Assembly: GCA_946623195.1 (NCBI GenBank)
Contig: CAMOQW010000040.1
Coordinates: 1 to 16,895 of the forward strand
Source of the DNA: an uncultured Prevotella sp.
GTDB taxonomy: Bacteria > Bacteroidota > Bacteroidia > Bacteroidales > Bacteroidaceae
DNA: 16,895 nt
Direction: 5' to 3'
Below the pieces are notes generated by a model. It worked only from the letters and a program-made list of their open reading frames with translations. It searched no databases and was not told where the DNA came from. Positions 1 to 9,758 of the stretch are shown here, piece by piece. A program made the translations under genes and the position numbers. Each line of letters opens with the position of its first letter. Position 1 is the first letter of the stretch.

Positions 1-1727
1 GGGTTATTTTTAAACTTTTAGGCTCTCTGGCTCTGCTGATGTTCGGTATGAAGTCGATGAGTGAGGCCCTGCAGAAAATGGCTGGTCCGCAACTTCGTCA
101 TGTACTGGGAGCCATGACCACCAATCGCTTCACGGGTATGCTGACAGGTATGCTGGTGACGGCAAGTGTACAATCTTCTACGGCTACCACGGTGATGACG
201 GTGTCGTTTGTCAATGCCGGCCTGCTGACGTTGGCACAGGCTATTTCCGTGATTATGGGTGCCAACATAGGTACTACGCTGACGGCTTGGATTATGTCGG
301 CAGGTATGTCGTTTGATGTCAGCAACCTTTCGTTCCCGGCATTCTTCATTGGTATCATCCTGATTTACCAGAAGAAACACCGCTATATTGGCGACTTCCT
401 CTTTGGCTTGGCATTCCTGATCTTTGCACTGGCTGTGCTCAGACAGACGGGTCAGGATATGCATCTGGGTGAGAATGAGGCCCTGCTGAGCTTCTTTGCC
501 TCTTTCGACCCGAACTCGTTTCTGACCACGCTGGTGTTCCTGCTACTGGGTGGCGTGCTGACCTTCTGTGTGCAGTCGTCGGCAGCGGTGATGGCCATCA
601 CCATGATACTTTGTTCGAGCGGTGCGCTGCCTATTTATCAGGGTATTGCCCTGGTGATGGGTGAGAATATCGGCACCACCGTCACGTCGAACCTGGCAGC
701 TATGTCGGCCAACACTCAGGCCCGCCGAGCAGCCCTGGCTCACATGTTCTTCAACGTGTTCGGTGTCATTTGGATACTCTTTGTATTCCGCCCCTTCATC
801 GATATGGTGTGCGGATGGGTCGGCTATGATGTCAACATGGTCAAGGGCAGCGTTAGCACCGCCGCCTTTCTGGCCAACTCAGCTAAACTGACCTTTGTGC
901 TGGCAGCATTCCATACAGCTTTCAACGTGGCCAACACCTTCATCTTGATATGGTTTATTCCTCAGATTGAGCGTTTCGTGTGCTGGGTCATCAAACCCAA
1001 GAAGGTGGACGAGGAAGAGGACTTCCGCCTGCATTTCATTACTGCCGGTTTCATGAAGACCCCAGAACTCTCGGTGCTGGAGGCGCAGAAAGAGATACAG
1101 TCTTTCTCGGAGCGTATGCAGCGCATGTTCGACATGGTGCGTGAACTGCTGACCCTCTCAGCCAGCAAGACGTCCAAGAAGGACAATCAGACCGGAGACT
1201 TTAATAAGCTTTTCACCCGCATCGAGAAGTATGAAGGAATCTCAGACAATATGGAGCTTGAGATTGCCAAGTACCTTGACTCAGTCAGCGATGCTCATCT
1301 CTCTGACGACACCAAGGCCAAGATTCGGGCCATGTTGCGTGAGATCTCGGAGCTGGAATCCATCGGCGATGCCTGCTATAATATGGCGCGAACCATTTCG
1401 CGGAAATATAATGGCAAGGAAGACCATTTCATCGACCGGCAGTATGACCATCTGCATCAGATGATGGAACTGACCAACCAGTCGCTGACACAGATGAACC
1501 GCTTGATGGGTGGCCGCAAAGACTCGTTCGATGTCAACCGCACCTTCAATATAGAGAAGGAAATCAACAACTACCGCAATCAGTTGAAGAGCCAGAACAT
1601 TACCGATGTCAACAACCACGAGTACACCTATGCTGTAGGTACTATCTACATGGACCTCATCAACGAATGTGAGAAGTTGGGCGACTATGTGGTGAACGTC
1701 GTCGAGGCTCGTATGGGCATCCGATAG
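1..1727 (+). CDS. Na+/phosphate cotransporter family protein with C-terminal PhoU-like domain (5' end cut by window)
   Basis: Inner-membrane sodium-dependent phosphate transporter of the NptA/YjbB type (Na_Pi_cotrans family). The reading frame is open from base 3, giving twelve codons (VIFKLLGSLALL) before the first ATG at 39. That upstream peptide is the usual start of helix 1, so the ATG at 39 is probably internal and the true start lies outside the window. Counting from Met39, the two inverted family repeats are clear: QSSTATT (45-51) with GANIGTT (74-80), and QSSAAVM (179-185) with GENIGTT (208-214). These QSS motifs are the substrate/sodium-site signatures. About eight hydrophobic segments fill residues 1-315. 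Residues about 340-562 are charged and helical, as in the PhoU-like regulatory tail of this family. No clear terminator follows; a 9-bp direct repeat (CATCCGATA) overlaps the stop. Family assignment is secure; the transported anion is inferred. Confidence 0.93.
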   Translation, partial: VIFKLLGSLALLMFGMKSMSEALQKMAGPQLRHVLGAMTTNRFTGMLTGMLVTASVQSSTATTVMTVSFVNAGLLTLAQAISVIMGANIGTTLTAWIMSAGMSFDVSNLSFPAFFIGIILIYQKKHRYIGDFLFGLAFLIFALAVLRQTGQDMHLGENEALLSFFASFDPNSFLTTLVFLLLGGVLTFCVQSSAAVMAITMILCSSGALPIYQGIALVMGENIGTTVTSNLAAMSANTQARRAALAHMFFNVFGVIWILFVFRPFIDMVCGWVGYDVNMVKGSVSTAAFLANSAKLTFVLAAFHTAFNVANTFILIWFIPQIERFVCWVIKPKKVDEEEDFRLHFITAGFMKTPELSVLEAQKEIQSFSERMQRMFDMVRELLTLSASKTSKKDNQTGDFNKLFTRIEKYEGISDNMELEIAKYLDSVSDAHLSDDTKAKIRAMLREISELESIGDACYNMARTISRKYNGKEDHFIDRQYDHLHQMMELTNQSLTQMNRLMGGRKDSFDVNRTFNIEKEINNYRNQLKSQNITDVNNHEYTYAVGTIYMDLINECEKLGDYVVNVVEARMGIR

Positions 1728-1796
1728 TGGACATCCGATAACAGACGGAATGAAAAGTTTTTCGGTTTTTATAACGTTAGTTTGAGAAAATTTAAT

Positions 1797-1804
1797 TAAT
1801 TTTG
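1797..1804 (+). promoter_or_regulatory. Bacteroidota-type -7 box (TAATTTTG) ahead of the TonB receptor gene
   Basis: TAATTTTG matches the TAnnTTTG -7 consensus of the Bacteroidota primary sigma factor. It is followed by CACCCGCAAA, and the whole 18-nt stretch is identical to the one at the tRNA-Gln promoter (14857-14874). No good TTTG lies 19-21 nt upstream; the nearest TTTG (1781-1784) is only 12 nt away, so the -33 element is poor. The box lies 40 nt before the receptor ATG and probably starts the transcript for at least the next three genes. Confidence 0.6.
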
Positions 1805-1844
1805 CACCCGCAAATAAATACTTATTTAATATAGAATCGATTTT

Positions 1845-4800
1845 ATGAGAAAAAGAATTCTGTTTCTGATGGTCTTGATGTTGACGTCAACACTGACCAT
1901 CATGGCACAAATCACAACCTCTGCGCTGAGCGGCTCTGTTACTATTCAGAACACGAAGGAAGAGGTTATCGGAGCTACGGTTGTAGCTACTCACGACCCG
2001 TCGGGAACCCGCTATACAGCGGTGACCAATGTAAATGGACAATTTACGATACAGGGTATGCGTACGGGTGGCCCTTACACCGTAACCATCAGCTACATAG
2101 GCTTTGAGACCAAAACCTTTAAGGGCATCCAGCTACAGTTGGGTGAGACCTACAACCTGCCCGTCTGGATTTCGGAGAATGCCAATGAGCTCACAGAAGT
2201 CGTAGTCAGTGGCCGCGCTTCCAAGTTTGCGGCAGAGAAGACCGGTGCATCAACCAACATCAACAACCAGGCCATTGTCAGTATGCCTACAGTCAACCGC
2301 AGTCTTACGGAGCTGACCCGTTTGTCACCGTATGGTGGTAACGACATGACTTTTGCCGGTAGTGATGGCCGTACGGCTAATTTCACCGTCGATGGTGCTA
2401 ACTTCAATAATGATTTCGGCTTGAGCTCCAACCTGCCTGGCGGCGGTAATCCTATTTCGATGGATGCCATTGAGGAAATACAGGTGGTTATCTCGCCGTT
2501 TGACGTTCGTCAGAACAATTTCATCGGTGGCGGCGTGAATGCTATCACCAAGTCGGGTACCAACAATTTCAAGGGTTCCGCCTACATTTATCACAGGAAC
2601 GAGAACATGCGTGGCGACGCCATTGACCGCGACCAGATTCAGGGCGCACGAGAGAAAGACCAGACCACTACCTACGGTTTTTCGCTGGGTGGTCCCATCA
2701 TCAAGAATAAGCTGTTCTTCTTCGCCAATGGTGAGCTGGTGAACACTCCTACCATCGCCAACCGCTGGCGCGCTTCGGAGGACGGCGTAGCTGATGCCAA
2801 CAACTATACATCACGAACCACGTTGGCCGACCTGCAGACGGTGTCTGACTTCGTGAGAAACAAGTATGGCTATGATACCGGCAGCTATACCAACTTCCCC
2901 TCTGATACCAAGAACAAGAAATTTCTCATCCGCTTGGACTGGAACATCACCGACCGTCATCACTTGGCTTTGCGCTATAACTATACCAATAACAAGTATT
3001 GGCAGTCGCCCAACGCATCGTCGATGGACGGCGGTACGCGCTCGGCTTTCAGCCGTATGTCGGAGTATTCGATGTCGTATGCCAACTCGATGTATTCGAT
3101 GGAGAATATCGTGAAGTCTTGGTCTGTCGATCTGAACAGCCGCTTCACCGACAACATCTCCAATCAGCTTCTGTTCACCTATTCGAAGAAGGATGACGTA
3201 CGTGGCACCAATTCCAGCGAGTTCCCCTTCATCGACATCCTTGACGGCTCTGGCAATACTGCCAACTATATGGCATTGGGTTATGAACTGTTTACCTACA
3301 ATAACGCTGTCCACAACACCGTATGGAACATTAAGGACGACGTGACATGGTATTTGGGTAAGCACAAGATTCTGGCCGGCATCAGCTATGAACACCAGAT
3401 GGCCGACAACCAGTATATGCGTAATGGTACGGGTTACTACCGCTACCTCAGTATGGACGACTTCCTCAATGGTGCAGCCCCTGAGGTGGTCTGCTTGACC
3501 TATGGTTACAATGGCGAGACCAGTCCTGCTGCTCGCGTTCAGTTCAACAAACTGGGCATTTATGCACAAGATGACTGGAGCATCACCGACAAGTTGAAAC
3601 TTACCTATGGCTTGCGCTTCGATGGGCTGTTCTTCAACAACAGCGACCTGATGACCAACAAAGCCATCTATGACCTCGACTATAACGGACGCCATATTGA
3701 CACGGGCAAATGGCCATCGTCTACCATGACCGTTTCTCCCCGCTTAGGCTTTGTCTACGACGTTTTTGGTGACAAGAGTCTGAAAGTACGTGGAGGTACG
3801 GGATTCTTTATCGGTCGTCTGCCCCTCGTGTTCTTTACCAACATGCCGACCAATGGCGGTATGGTGCAGTATCAGGCCCAGCTCAATGCCAACAATCTGG
3901 CCAAGAAGTTCCCCAACGGAGAATACTCGATGAACGACTTTGCTGGTGGCTTGGTGGTGGATGCCAATGGCCGTCCGACTATAGAAGCTCTGAAGCAGAA
4001 GCTCTTCGGAATGGGTTATCCTTCAACAGTGACACCTGAGGATGGTACTGTTCCTTCTGCCATTTCGGCCGTCGACTCTAAGTTCAAGATGCCACAGGTG
4101 TGGAAGACCACGCTGGCTGTCGACTACAATATCCCGGTATCGTTCCCGATGTCGGTGACCGTCGAGGGCATCTATGCCAAGATGATTAACGATGTGTGCA
4201 TCTCCGACTGGAGCATGCTGCCTGCTGAAGGCTTTGCCCGTTGGAAGGGTGCCGACACACGCCCCATCTATCCTACCGACTTCCGTACAGGCACCAAGGC
4301 CTTCGTGCTCGACAATACCAGCAAGGGCTACCAGTGGTCAGCCAGCATCAGTCTGAATGCTCAGCCGTTTGAGTGGCTCAGCGCAATGGCAGCCTATACC
4401 CACACGGTTAAGAAGGAAATCACCGCTATGCCGGGTTCTGCTGCTGAGTCAGCATTCACCTATGTGCCCACTGTGGCCGGTCCTAACAACATCATGCTGC
4501 ACAATGGTGCCAACGTGACCCCTGACCGCTTCATTGCCTCGCTGACGGCTCACGACAAGAGCGGCAACCACTATTCGCTGATCTATGAGACCTGGCGCGG
4601 TGGCTACAACTACTCATACATGATGGCTAACGACATGAATGGTGATGGCTACAACTATGATGCCCTCTACATTCCTACTGACCTGCAGGTGGCTAACAAT
4701 GAGTTCCGCTTCGTGTCAGACAACGACAAACAGCGCTTCATGGACTACGTGCACAACGACGACTACTTGAAGAGCCATCAGGGTGAATATGCTGAGGCTT

Positions 4801-5132
4801 ACAGCGTCTACTCTCCTTGGGTTCACCGCGTTGACTTCAGCTATAAGCACGATTTCAAGGTGAACGTGGGTAAGACCAAGCACACCCTGCAGCTAAGCTT
4901 CGACATGAAGAACTTGCTCAACTTCTTTAACTCCAGCTGGGGTGTCAGCAAGGTCATGAATAGCACGCTCAATGAGGGCCGCATCTTGAAATATGAGCGC
5001 ACCGATGCGCAGGGCTATCCCGTATTCTCCACTCCTGGCGCAGTCAGCGGCAACACCAAGACATGGATTTACAACCATGCCATCGGGCAGTGTTGGTATG
5101 CTGGTATCGGTGTCAGATACATATTCAATTAA
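1845..5132 (+). CDS. Oar-like TonB-dependent outer-membrane receptor with carboxypeptidase-regulatory-like N-terminal domain
   Basis: A 1095-residue outer-membrane beta-barrel that uses TonB energy to move a large substrate. Residues 1-21 are a signal peptide (basic start, hydrophobic core, cleavage after MA in IMAQ). Residues about 25-108 form a CarboxypepD_reg-like beta-sandwich (ALSGSV ... VIGATVVAT ... NGQFTIQGM), then a TEVVVSG linker (about 116-122). The plug covers about 130-250 and includes TANFTVDGANFNNDFG and AIEEIQVVISPFDVRQ, which resemble the Oar (OmpA-related) branch and not the SusC branch. The rest is barrel rich in alternating aromatic residues and ends in VRYIFN, a terminal aromatic beta-signal. 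No SusD gene follows, which also separates it from glycan-uptake SusCD pairs. The next gene starts 38 nt downstream. Known for the family: Myxococcus Oar is needed for secretion of protease PopC. The substrate here is unknown. Confidence 0.93.
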   Translation: MRKRILFLMVLMLTSTLTIMAQITTSALSGSVTIQNTKEEVIGATVVATHDPSGTRYTAVTNVNGQFTIQGMRTGGPYTVTISYIGFETKTFKGIQLQLGETYNLPVWISENANELTEVVVSGRASKFAAEKTGASTNINNQAIVSMPTVNRSLTELTRLSPYGGNDMTFAGSDGRTANFTVDGANFNNDFGLSSNLPGGGNPISMDAIEEIQVVISPFDVRQNNFIGGGVNAITKSGTNNFKGSAYIYHRNENMRGDAIDRDQIQGAREKDQTTTYGFSLGGPIIKNKLFFFANGELVNTPTIANRWRASEDGVADANNYTSRTTLADLQTVSDFVRNKYGYDTGSYTNFPSDTKNKKFLIRLDWNITDRHHLALRYNYTNNKYWQSPNASSMDGGTRSAFSRMSEYSMSYANSMYSMENIVKSWSVDLNSRFTDNISNQLLFTYSKKDDVRGTNSSEFPFIDILDGSGNTANYMALGYELFTYNNAVHNTVWNIKDDVTWYLGKHKILAGISYEHQMADNQYMRNGTGYYRYLSMDDFLNGAAPEVVCLTYGYNGETSPAARVQFNKLGIYAQDDWSITDKLKLTYGLRFDGLFFNNSDLMTNKAIYDLDYNGRHIDTGKWPSSTMTVSPRLGFVYDVFGDKSLKVRGGTGFFIGRLPLVFFTNMPTNGGMVQYQAQLNANNLAKKFPNGEYSMNDFAGGLVVDANGRPTIEALKQKLFGMGYPSTVTPEDGTVPSAISAVDSKFKMPQVWKTTLAVDYNIPVSFPMSVTVEGIYAKMINDVCISDWSMLPAEGFARWKGADTRPIYPTDFRTGTKAFVLDNTSKGYQWSASISLNAQPFEWLSAMAAYTHTVKKEITAMPGSAAESAFTYVPTVAGPNNIMLHNGANVTPDRFIASLTAHDKSGNHYSLIYETWRGGYNYSYMMANDMNGDGYNYDALYIPTDLQVANNEFRFVSDNDKQRFMDYVHNDDYLKSHQGEYAEAYSVYSPWVHRVDFSYKHDFKVNVGKTKHTLQLSFDMKNLLNFFNSSWGVSKVMNSTLNEGRILKYERTDAQGYPVFSTPGAVSGNTKTWIYNHAIGQCWYAGIGVRYIFN

Positions 5133-5170
5133 TCGTTGATAAGTTGAAACATTAAAAAAGGCAAGAAACT

Positions 5171-6859
5171 ATGAAACTGAAATATATATTAGGCTCTCTG
5201 TTGTCGGCAGTCCTCTTTGTCGGCTGTTCTGACGACAAGACCATAGGCACATATGGCAACCTTTCCGAAGACGATACCTTCGTTGTGCTCTCTGCCGACG
5301 GCGGCGATGCCACTATTACCATCAATGCTGTAGGTGAGTGGGCTTTTGACGAGATTTTCTCTACCACCAAGACCGTAGACGGCCAGAAGGTAACCACTCA
5401 TCATCCGCTGCCCACTTGGCTGACAGCCAGTGCCGTGTCAGGCTCTGGCAATACACAGGTGACCTTCCATGCAGATGCTACCAATGGCGGCCGTGAAGCC
5501 GAGCTCCGTCTTACTATCGACGGCAAGAAGCAGTTTGTGAAGGTGCGCCAGGGGTCTCTGGAGGCTTCACCCTCAAGCTGTAAGGAGGTTATAGATGGCC
5601 CCGATGGCAAGACCTATCGTGTGACAGGTACGGTGACGGCTATAGCCAACACCACCTACGGTAACTGGTATCTGGATGATGGTACGGGTCAGGTCTATAT
5701 CTATGGAACGCTGGATGCCAATGGCGGCACCAAGAACTTCACCAGCCTCGGCATTGAGGTGGGCGATGTAGTGACCGTAGAAGGTCCTAAGACCACATAT
5801 AATGGCACTGTCGAACTAGTGGACGTAACGGTTGTCAAGATAGTGAAGTCACTTATCAAGGTGGTTACTGCTGAGGTTACCATGCCGAAGGAAGGCGGCA
5901 ACTTCGATGTGAAGGTAGCCTTCAAAGGTAATGGCGCCAACCTGAGCATACCTGCCGAGGCCCAGTCATGGCTGAAGCTGAGCAGCTCAGAGTTCATTGC
6001 CGGTGTGAAGACCATCTATGACACCGCAGCTCCTGCCGACACCACCGTGTTCCACTTTGCTGCCGATGCCAACGAGGCTGAGGGCCGTCAGACTACTCTA
6101 GAGTTCTCGTCGAGCAATGCTTCGTCGTCGTCAACCGTCAGCTATACCGTCAAACAGGAGGCTAACATCCTGCCTCATGGCCAGAATCCTGATGATCCGT
6201 TTACCGTTGCCGAGGCCATTGCCCAGTGCCAGAAGATTGGTACCACTTCCGATGGTGTCATCTACTTTGCCAAGGGTAAGATTTCCTCTATCTCCAGCAT
6301 AGACACAGGCACCTATGGCAATGCTACGTTTAACATCTCTGACGACGGAACGGATAATAACGCATTGACTTGCTACCGCTCTTACAGTCTCGACAATGCC
6401 AAGTTTACCTCGGCTGACGAGATTGCAGTAGGCGACGAGGTGGTCATCACGGGTAAGTTGGTAAACTACAAAGGAGAAACTCCAGAGTTCTCCGGTAACG
6501 TCTATATCTACAAGTTGAAAAAGGGCGGCAGCCCTGCCGGTGCCGATGGCTCAACCATTATCAGTGTGGCCGACTTCAATGCAGCTCCTGTGGATAACAA
6601 CGTCTGGTATCAGTTGACAGGAACGGTCAACAACCTGAAAGATGGTGATATATATGGCAATTTCGATCTTGAAGATGCTACGGGTTCTGTTTATGTCTAC
6701 GGCGTGCTTTCCGAGAAGGGTGGCGCCAAGAAACAGTTCCAGGAACTGGTTACTGCTTATGGCATCAAGAACGGTTCCACGATCACCATCGTTGGTACTC
6801 GAGGAGAGTATAAAGGTAAGATAGAAGTTATGAATGCTTATTTCATTAGCGTGAAGTAA
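5171..6859 (+). CDS. Surface/periplasmic lipoprotein, BACON-OB-BACON-OB-OB architecture
   Basis: A 562-residue lipoprotein. The signal peptide ends in a lipobox LFVGC with the lipidated cysteine at residue 19, followed by SDDK, an acidic stretch that fits surface export in Bacteroidota. Residues about 36-127 look like a BACON-type beta domain (VVLSADGGDATITINAVGEWAF ... VKVRQGS), and about 231-329 like a second one (VVTAEVTMPKEGGNFDVKVAF ... SYTVKQE). Three OB-fold-like modules occupy about 147-226, 343-449 and 463-562. They share a pattern of Y-x-[VL]-x-G-[TK]-[VI], then YGN-x-x-[LF], then [VL]GD-x-V-x-[VI]-x-G. OB modules of this kind (YhcR/DUF5689-like) occur in Bacteroidota envelope proteins and may bind nucleic acid, glycan or protein. 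No enzymatic domain is visible. It lies between the receptor (38 nt) and the M16 peptidase (26 nt), so it is probably a receptor accessory or substrate-binding protein. Domain names are from pattern recognition. Confidence 0.85.
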   Translation: MKLKYILGSLLSAVLFVGCSDDKTIGTYGNLSEDDTFVVLSADGGDATITINAVGEWAFDEIFSTTKTVDGQKVTTHHPLPTWLTASAVSGSGNTQVTFHADATNGGREAELRLTIDGKKQFVKVRQGSLEASPSSCKEVIDGPDGKTYRVTGTVTAIANTTYGNWYLDDGTGQVYIYGTLDANGGTKNFTSLGIEVGDVVTVEGPKTTYNGTVELVDVTVVKIVKSLIKVVTAEVTMPKEGGNFDVKVAFKGNGANLSIPAEAQSWLKLSSSEFIAGVKTIYDTAAPADTTVFHFAADANEAEGRQTTLEFSSSNASSSSTVSYTVKQEANILPHGQNPDDPFTVAEAIAQCQKIGTTSDGVIYFAKGKISSISSIDTGTYGNATFNISDDGTDNNALTCYRSYSLDNAKFTSADEIAVGDEVVITGKLVNYKGETPEFSGNVYIYKLKKGGSPAGADGSTIISVADFNAAPVDNNVWYQLTGTVNNLKDGDIYGNFDLEDATGSVYVYGVLSEKGGAKKQFQELVTAYGIKNGSTITIVGTRGEYKGKIEVMNAYFISVK

Positions 6860-6885
6860 TAAAGCACATACATTTTATAATAGAG

Positions 6886-9717
6886 ATGAAACTGAAGAAA
6901 CAATTCCTGACTGTCGTGCTGGCTATGCTTAGCACGACAGCTTTGGTGGCACAGGACATGCAGATGCCGCCGATTCCCGTAGACCCTGCCGTACGTATCG
7001 GTAAGTTGGACAATGGGTTGACTTATTACATTCGCCACAACGAGTATCCTGAACACGTGGCAAACTTCTACATTGCCCAGCGCGTGGGTTCCATCAATGA
7101 GGATGACTCACAGCGTGGCCTGGCTCATTTCCTGGAACACATGGCCTTCAATGGCTCAGAACATTTCAAGGGTAACGGTATCATCGAGTTCACCCGTTCG
7201 TTAGGTGTTGAGTTCGGAAGCGACCTGAATGCCTATACCAGCATCGACCAGACCGTTTACCGTGTCTGCGATGTTCCTACCAAGCGCGCTACAGCTCTTG
7301 ACTCTTGCCTGCTGATTCTGAAGGACTGGTCGAACGGCCTGTCGCTGGAAGCTGACGAGATTGACAAGGAGCGCGACGTCGTTCACAATGAGTGGCGCCT
7401 AGGTGAAGGCCCCTCGCAGCGTATGATTACCCGTGCCTTGCCCAAGATGTATCCCGGTTCTAAGTATGGTGAGCGCATGCCCATCGGTCTGATGTCGGTG
7501 ATCGACAGTTTCAAGCCCCAGACGCTGCGTGCTTACTACCAGAAGTGGTATCGCCCCGACAACCAGGCCATCATCGTAGTGGGCGACGTGGATGTAGACC
7601 ACATGGAGGCCAAGATCAAGGAGCTGTTCGGCGGCATCAAGGTGGATCCCAATGCCCCCAAGGTGGTTGCTGAGCAAGTGCCCGATACCAAGGATGCTAT
7701 CTACATCTTCGAGAAGGACAAGGAGATGCAGATGAGCCAGATCATGATGATGATGAAGCACGATGCCACCACGCCAGAGGAGAAGAGTAGCATGGCTTAT
7801 CTCATCCAAGACTATGCCGTCAGCGTGATTGGTCAGATGATGAACCAGCGCCTGACAGAGATGACGCAGGAGGAGAGTTGTCCTTTCTTCCAGGCCTTTG
7901 CTAGCGATGGTACTTATATGCTCTCTCGCACGAAGGATTGTTTCGAGGTGATCGGTGTGTCCAAGGAGGGTAAGGATATGGAGACACTGCAGGCTCTCTA
8001 CCGCGAGACACGACGCGCCCGTGAGTTCGGTTTCACCGCAACAGAATATGCGCGTGCCAAGGCCGACTACTTGAGTGCTCTGGAGAAGCGCTATACCAAC
8101 CGCGACAAGCGTAAGAATGCTGAATATGGCAATGCCTATCGTGACCATTATCTCGACAACGAGCCGATTCCGCCATTGGATGTGCTTTATCAGATTATGC
8201 AGCAGATAGCTCCCAACATTCCCTTGCAGGCCATCAACCAGATGGTTCCCGAACTGATTTCCGCTACCGACAGCAACCTCGTTGTGATGGAGTGGGCGCA
8301 GGAGAAGGAAGGCAAGGTCTACCCAACAGAGAAGGATATGGCTGCTGCCATTGCTGCGGCCCGTGCTGATAAAATTGAACCTTACGTGGACAACGTGAAG
8401 GACGAGCCGCTGGTGGACGTCGCCAAGATTAAGGCCGGCAAGATTAAGAAGGAGACCGAGAACAAGACATTTGGTTACAAGGAACTGACGCTCTCTAATG
8501 GTGCTACCGTGATTATGAAGAAGACCGACTTCAAGGATGATGAGGTACAGATGCAGGCTTTTGCCAAGGGCGGTAAGTCGCTCTATGGTGCTGCCGACTA
8601 TACCAACCTGAAAGTGTTCGACGAGGTAATCGGTATCAGCGGACTGGGTAACTTCTCCAACAGTGAGTTGCAGAAGGCACTGGCAGGCAAAGAGGTCAAT
8701 GCCGATGCTACGATGGGTAACACCCGTCAGTATGTGACGGCTCACTCTACACCGAAGGACCTGGAGACCATGATGCAGATGCAGTACCTCTACTTCACCG
8801 GTGTCAACAAGGACGAGAAGCAGTTCCAGAACCTTCTGACGACGCTGGAGATGTCGCTGAAGAACAAGTCGCTGTCGCCTGATGCCGTCTTCTCCGACTC
8901 GTTGGCTGCTACCGTCTATGCCCATAACCCCCGCTTCACCCAGATAGATGTCAAGGACCTGAAGGATATCAGCTACGACCGCATTCTGGAGATTGCCAAG
9001 GACCGTTTCCAGAATGCCGGACAGTTTGTGTTCATCTTCTCCGGTAACTTCGATGAGGCTACCCTGCGTCCGCTCATCGAGCAGTATATTGCTTCGCTGC
9101 CAGCCACCAAGAAGGCCGACGATTTCAAGGAAGTGCTGACACTCTACAGCGGCCAGGCTATCAATCAGTTCAAGGTGAAGACCGAGTCGCCCAAGGCTAC
9201 TGCCTATATGGGATGGCATGCTGACATGCCCTACACCCTGGAGAATAGTGTCAAGATTGATGCTGTTGGCCAGATTCTGTCGATGATTTATCTGAAGACC
9301 ATTCGTGAGGACGAGAGTGCCGCCTATAGCTGTGGTGCATACGGGAGCTTCAATCTCAGCACCCGCCAGCCCAAGGTCCAGTTGCAGGCTTACTGCCCCA
9401 TGAACCCCGACAAGTCGGAGCTGGCTGTCCGCCTGATGCATGAGGGTATCCAGAACATGGCCAAGAACGTTGATGCCGACCATTTGCAGAAGGTGAAGGA
9501 GTACATGCTGAAGCAGATTGATGTCGATGCCAAGAAGAATAGCTATTGGATTAACACCATCAGCACTTGGAAGGAATATGGAATCGACATGCACACCGAC
9601 TATAAGAAGACTGTCGAAGCCCTGACTGTTGACTCTGTGCGCGACTTCCTGAACCAGCTGCTCAAGAGTGGCAACCACATGGAGGTCATCATGACGCCGG
9701 AGACAGAGAAGAAATAA
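6886..9717 (+). CDS. Exported M16 family zinc metallopeptidase (insulinase/pitrilysin, PqqL-like)
   Basis: A 943-residue zinc protease with the full four-domain length of single-chain M16 enzymes. Residues 1-22 are a signal peptide (MKLKKQ, hydrophobic core, cleavage near LVAQ), so it acts in the periplasm or envelope. The inverted zinc motif HxxEH is HFLEH at 81-85. The distal glutamates sit in ERDVVHNE (162-169), in the usual place for the third metal ligand. The N-terminal catalytic half runs to about 260, an M16_C-like region follows, and a second M16 half starts around 485 without an HxxEH, as expected. M16 proteases degrade oligopeptides or unfolded proteins inside a closed chamber. In Pectobacterium FusC and E. 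coli PqqL, such a protease is encoded beside a TonB receptor and processes imported protein. Here it follows the lipoprotein gene by 26 nt and precedes metK by 41 nt. Family and active site are clear; substrate and role are inferred. Confidence 0.93.
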   Translation: MKLKKQFLTVVLAMLSTTALVAQDMQMPPIPVDPAVRIGKLDNGLTYYIRHNEYPEHVANFYIAQRVGSINEDDSQRGLAHFLEHMAFNGSEHFKGNGIIEFTRSLGVEFGSDLNAYTSIDQTVYRVCDVPTKRATALDSCLLILKDWSNGLSLEADEIDKERDVVHNEWRLGEGPSQRMITRALPKMYPGSKYGERMPIGLMSVIDSFKPQTLRAYYQKWYRPDNQAIIVVGDVDVDHMEAKIKELFGGIKVDPNAPKVVAEQVPDTKDAIYIFEKDKEMQMSQIMMMMKHDATTPEEKSSMAYLIQDYAVSVIGQMMNQRLTEMTQEESCPFFQAFASDGTYMLSRTKDCFEVIGVSKEGKDMETLQALYRETRRAREFGFTATEYARAKADYLSALEKRYTNRDKRKNAEYGNAYRDHYLDNEPIPPLDVLYQIMQQIAPNIPLQAINQMVPELISATDSNLVVMEWAQEKEGKVYPTEKDMAAAIAAARADKIEPYVDNVKDEPLVDVAKIKAGKIKKETENKTFGYKELTLSNGATVIMKKTDFKDDEVQMQAFAKGGKSLYGAADYTNLKVFDEVIGISGLGNFSNSELQKALAGKEVNADATMGNTRQYVTAHSTPKDLETMMQMQYLYFTGVNKDEKQFQNLLTTLEMSLKNKSLSPDAVFSDSLAATVYAHNPRFTQIDVKDLKDISYDRILEIAKDRFQNAGQFVFIFSGNFDEATLRPLIEQYIASLPATKKADDFKEVLTLYSGQAINQFKVKTESPKATAYMGWHADMPYTLENSVKIDAVGQILSMIYLKTIREDESAAYSCGAYGSFNLSTRQPKVQLQAYCPMNPDKSELAVRLMHEGIQNMAKNVDADHLQKVKEYMLKQIDVDAKKNSYWINTISTWKEYGIDMHTDYKKTVEALTVDSVRDFLNQLLKSGNHMEVIMTPETEKK

Positions 9718-9758
9718 ATAAGGTAACCATTCAGGTACTTAAATAGTTAAAAGAAGAC

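Noticed and set aside
1718..1740. Direct repeat CATCCGATA twice around the transporter stop codon
   Set aside because: Only 9 bp with a 5-bp gap, no further copies or pairing; likely chance or a small local duplication.
2811..3695. 294-codon open frame on the minus strand
   Set aside because: Antisense to the TonB receptor barrel; Val/Ile-rich composition comes from reversed barrel codons and no motif is seen.
7399..9678. 759-codon open frame on the minus strand
   Set aside because: It is the antisense shadow of the M16 gene, whose zinc motif and full length are clear. The antisense product is Leu/His/Val-rich without any recognisable domain.
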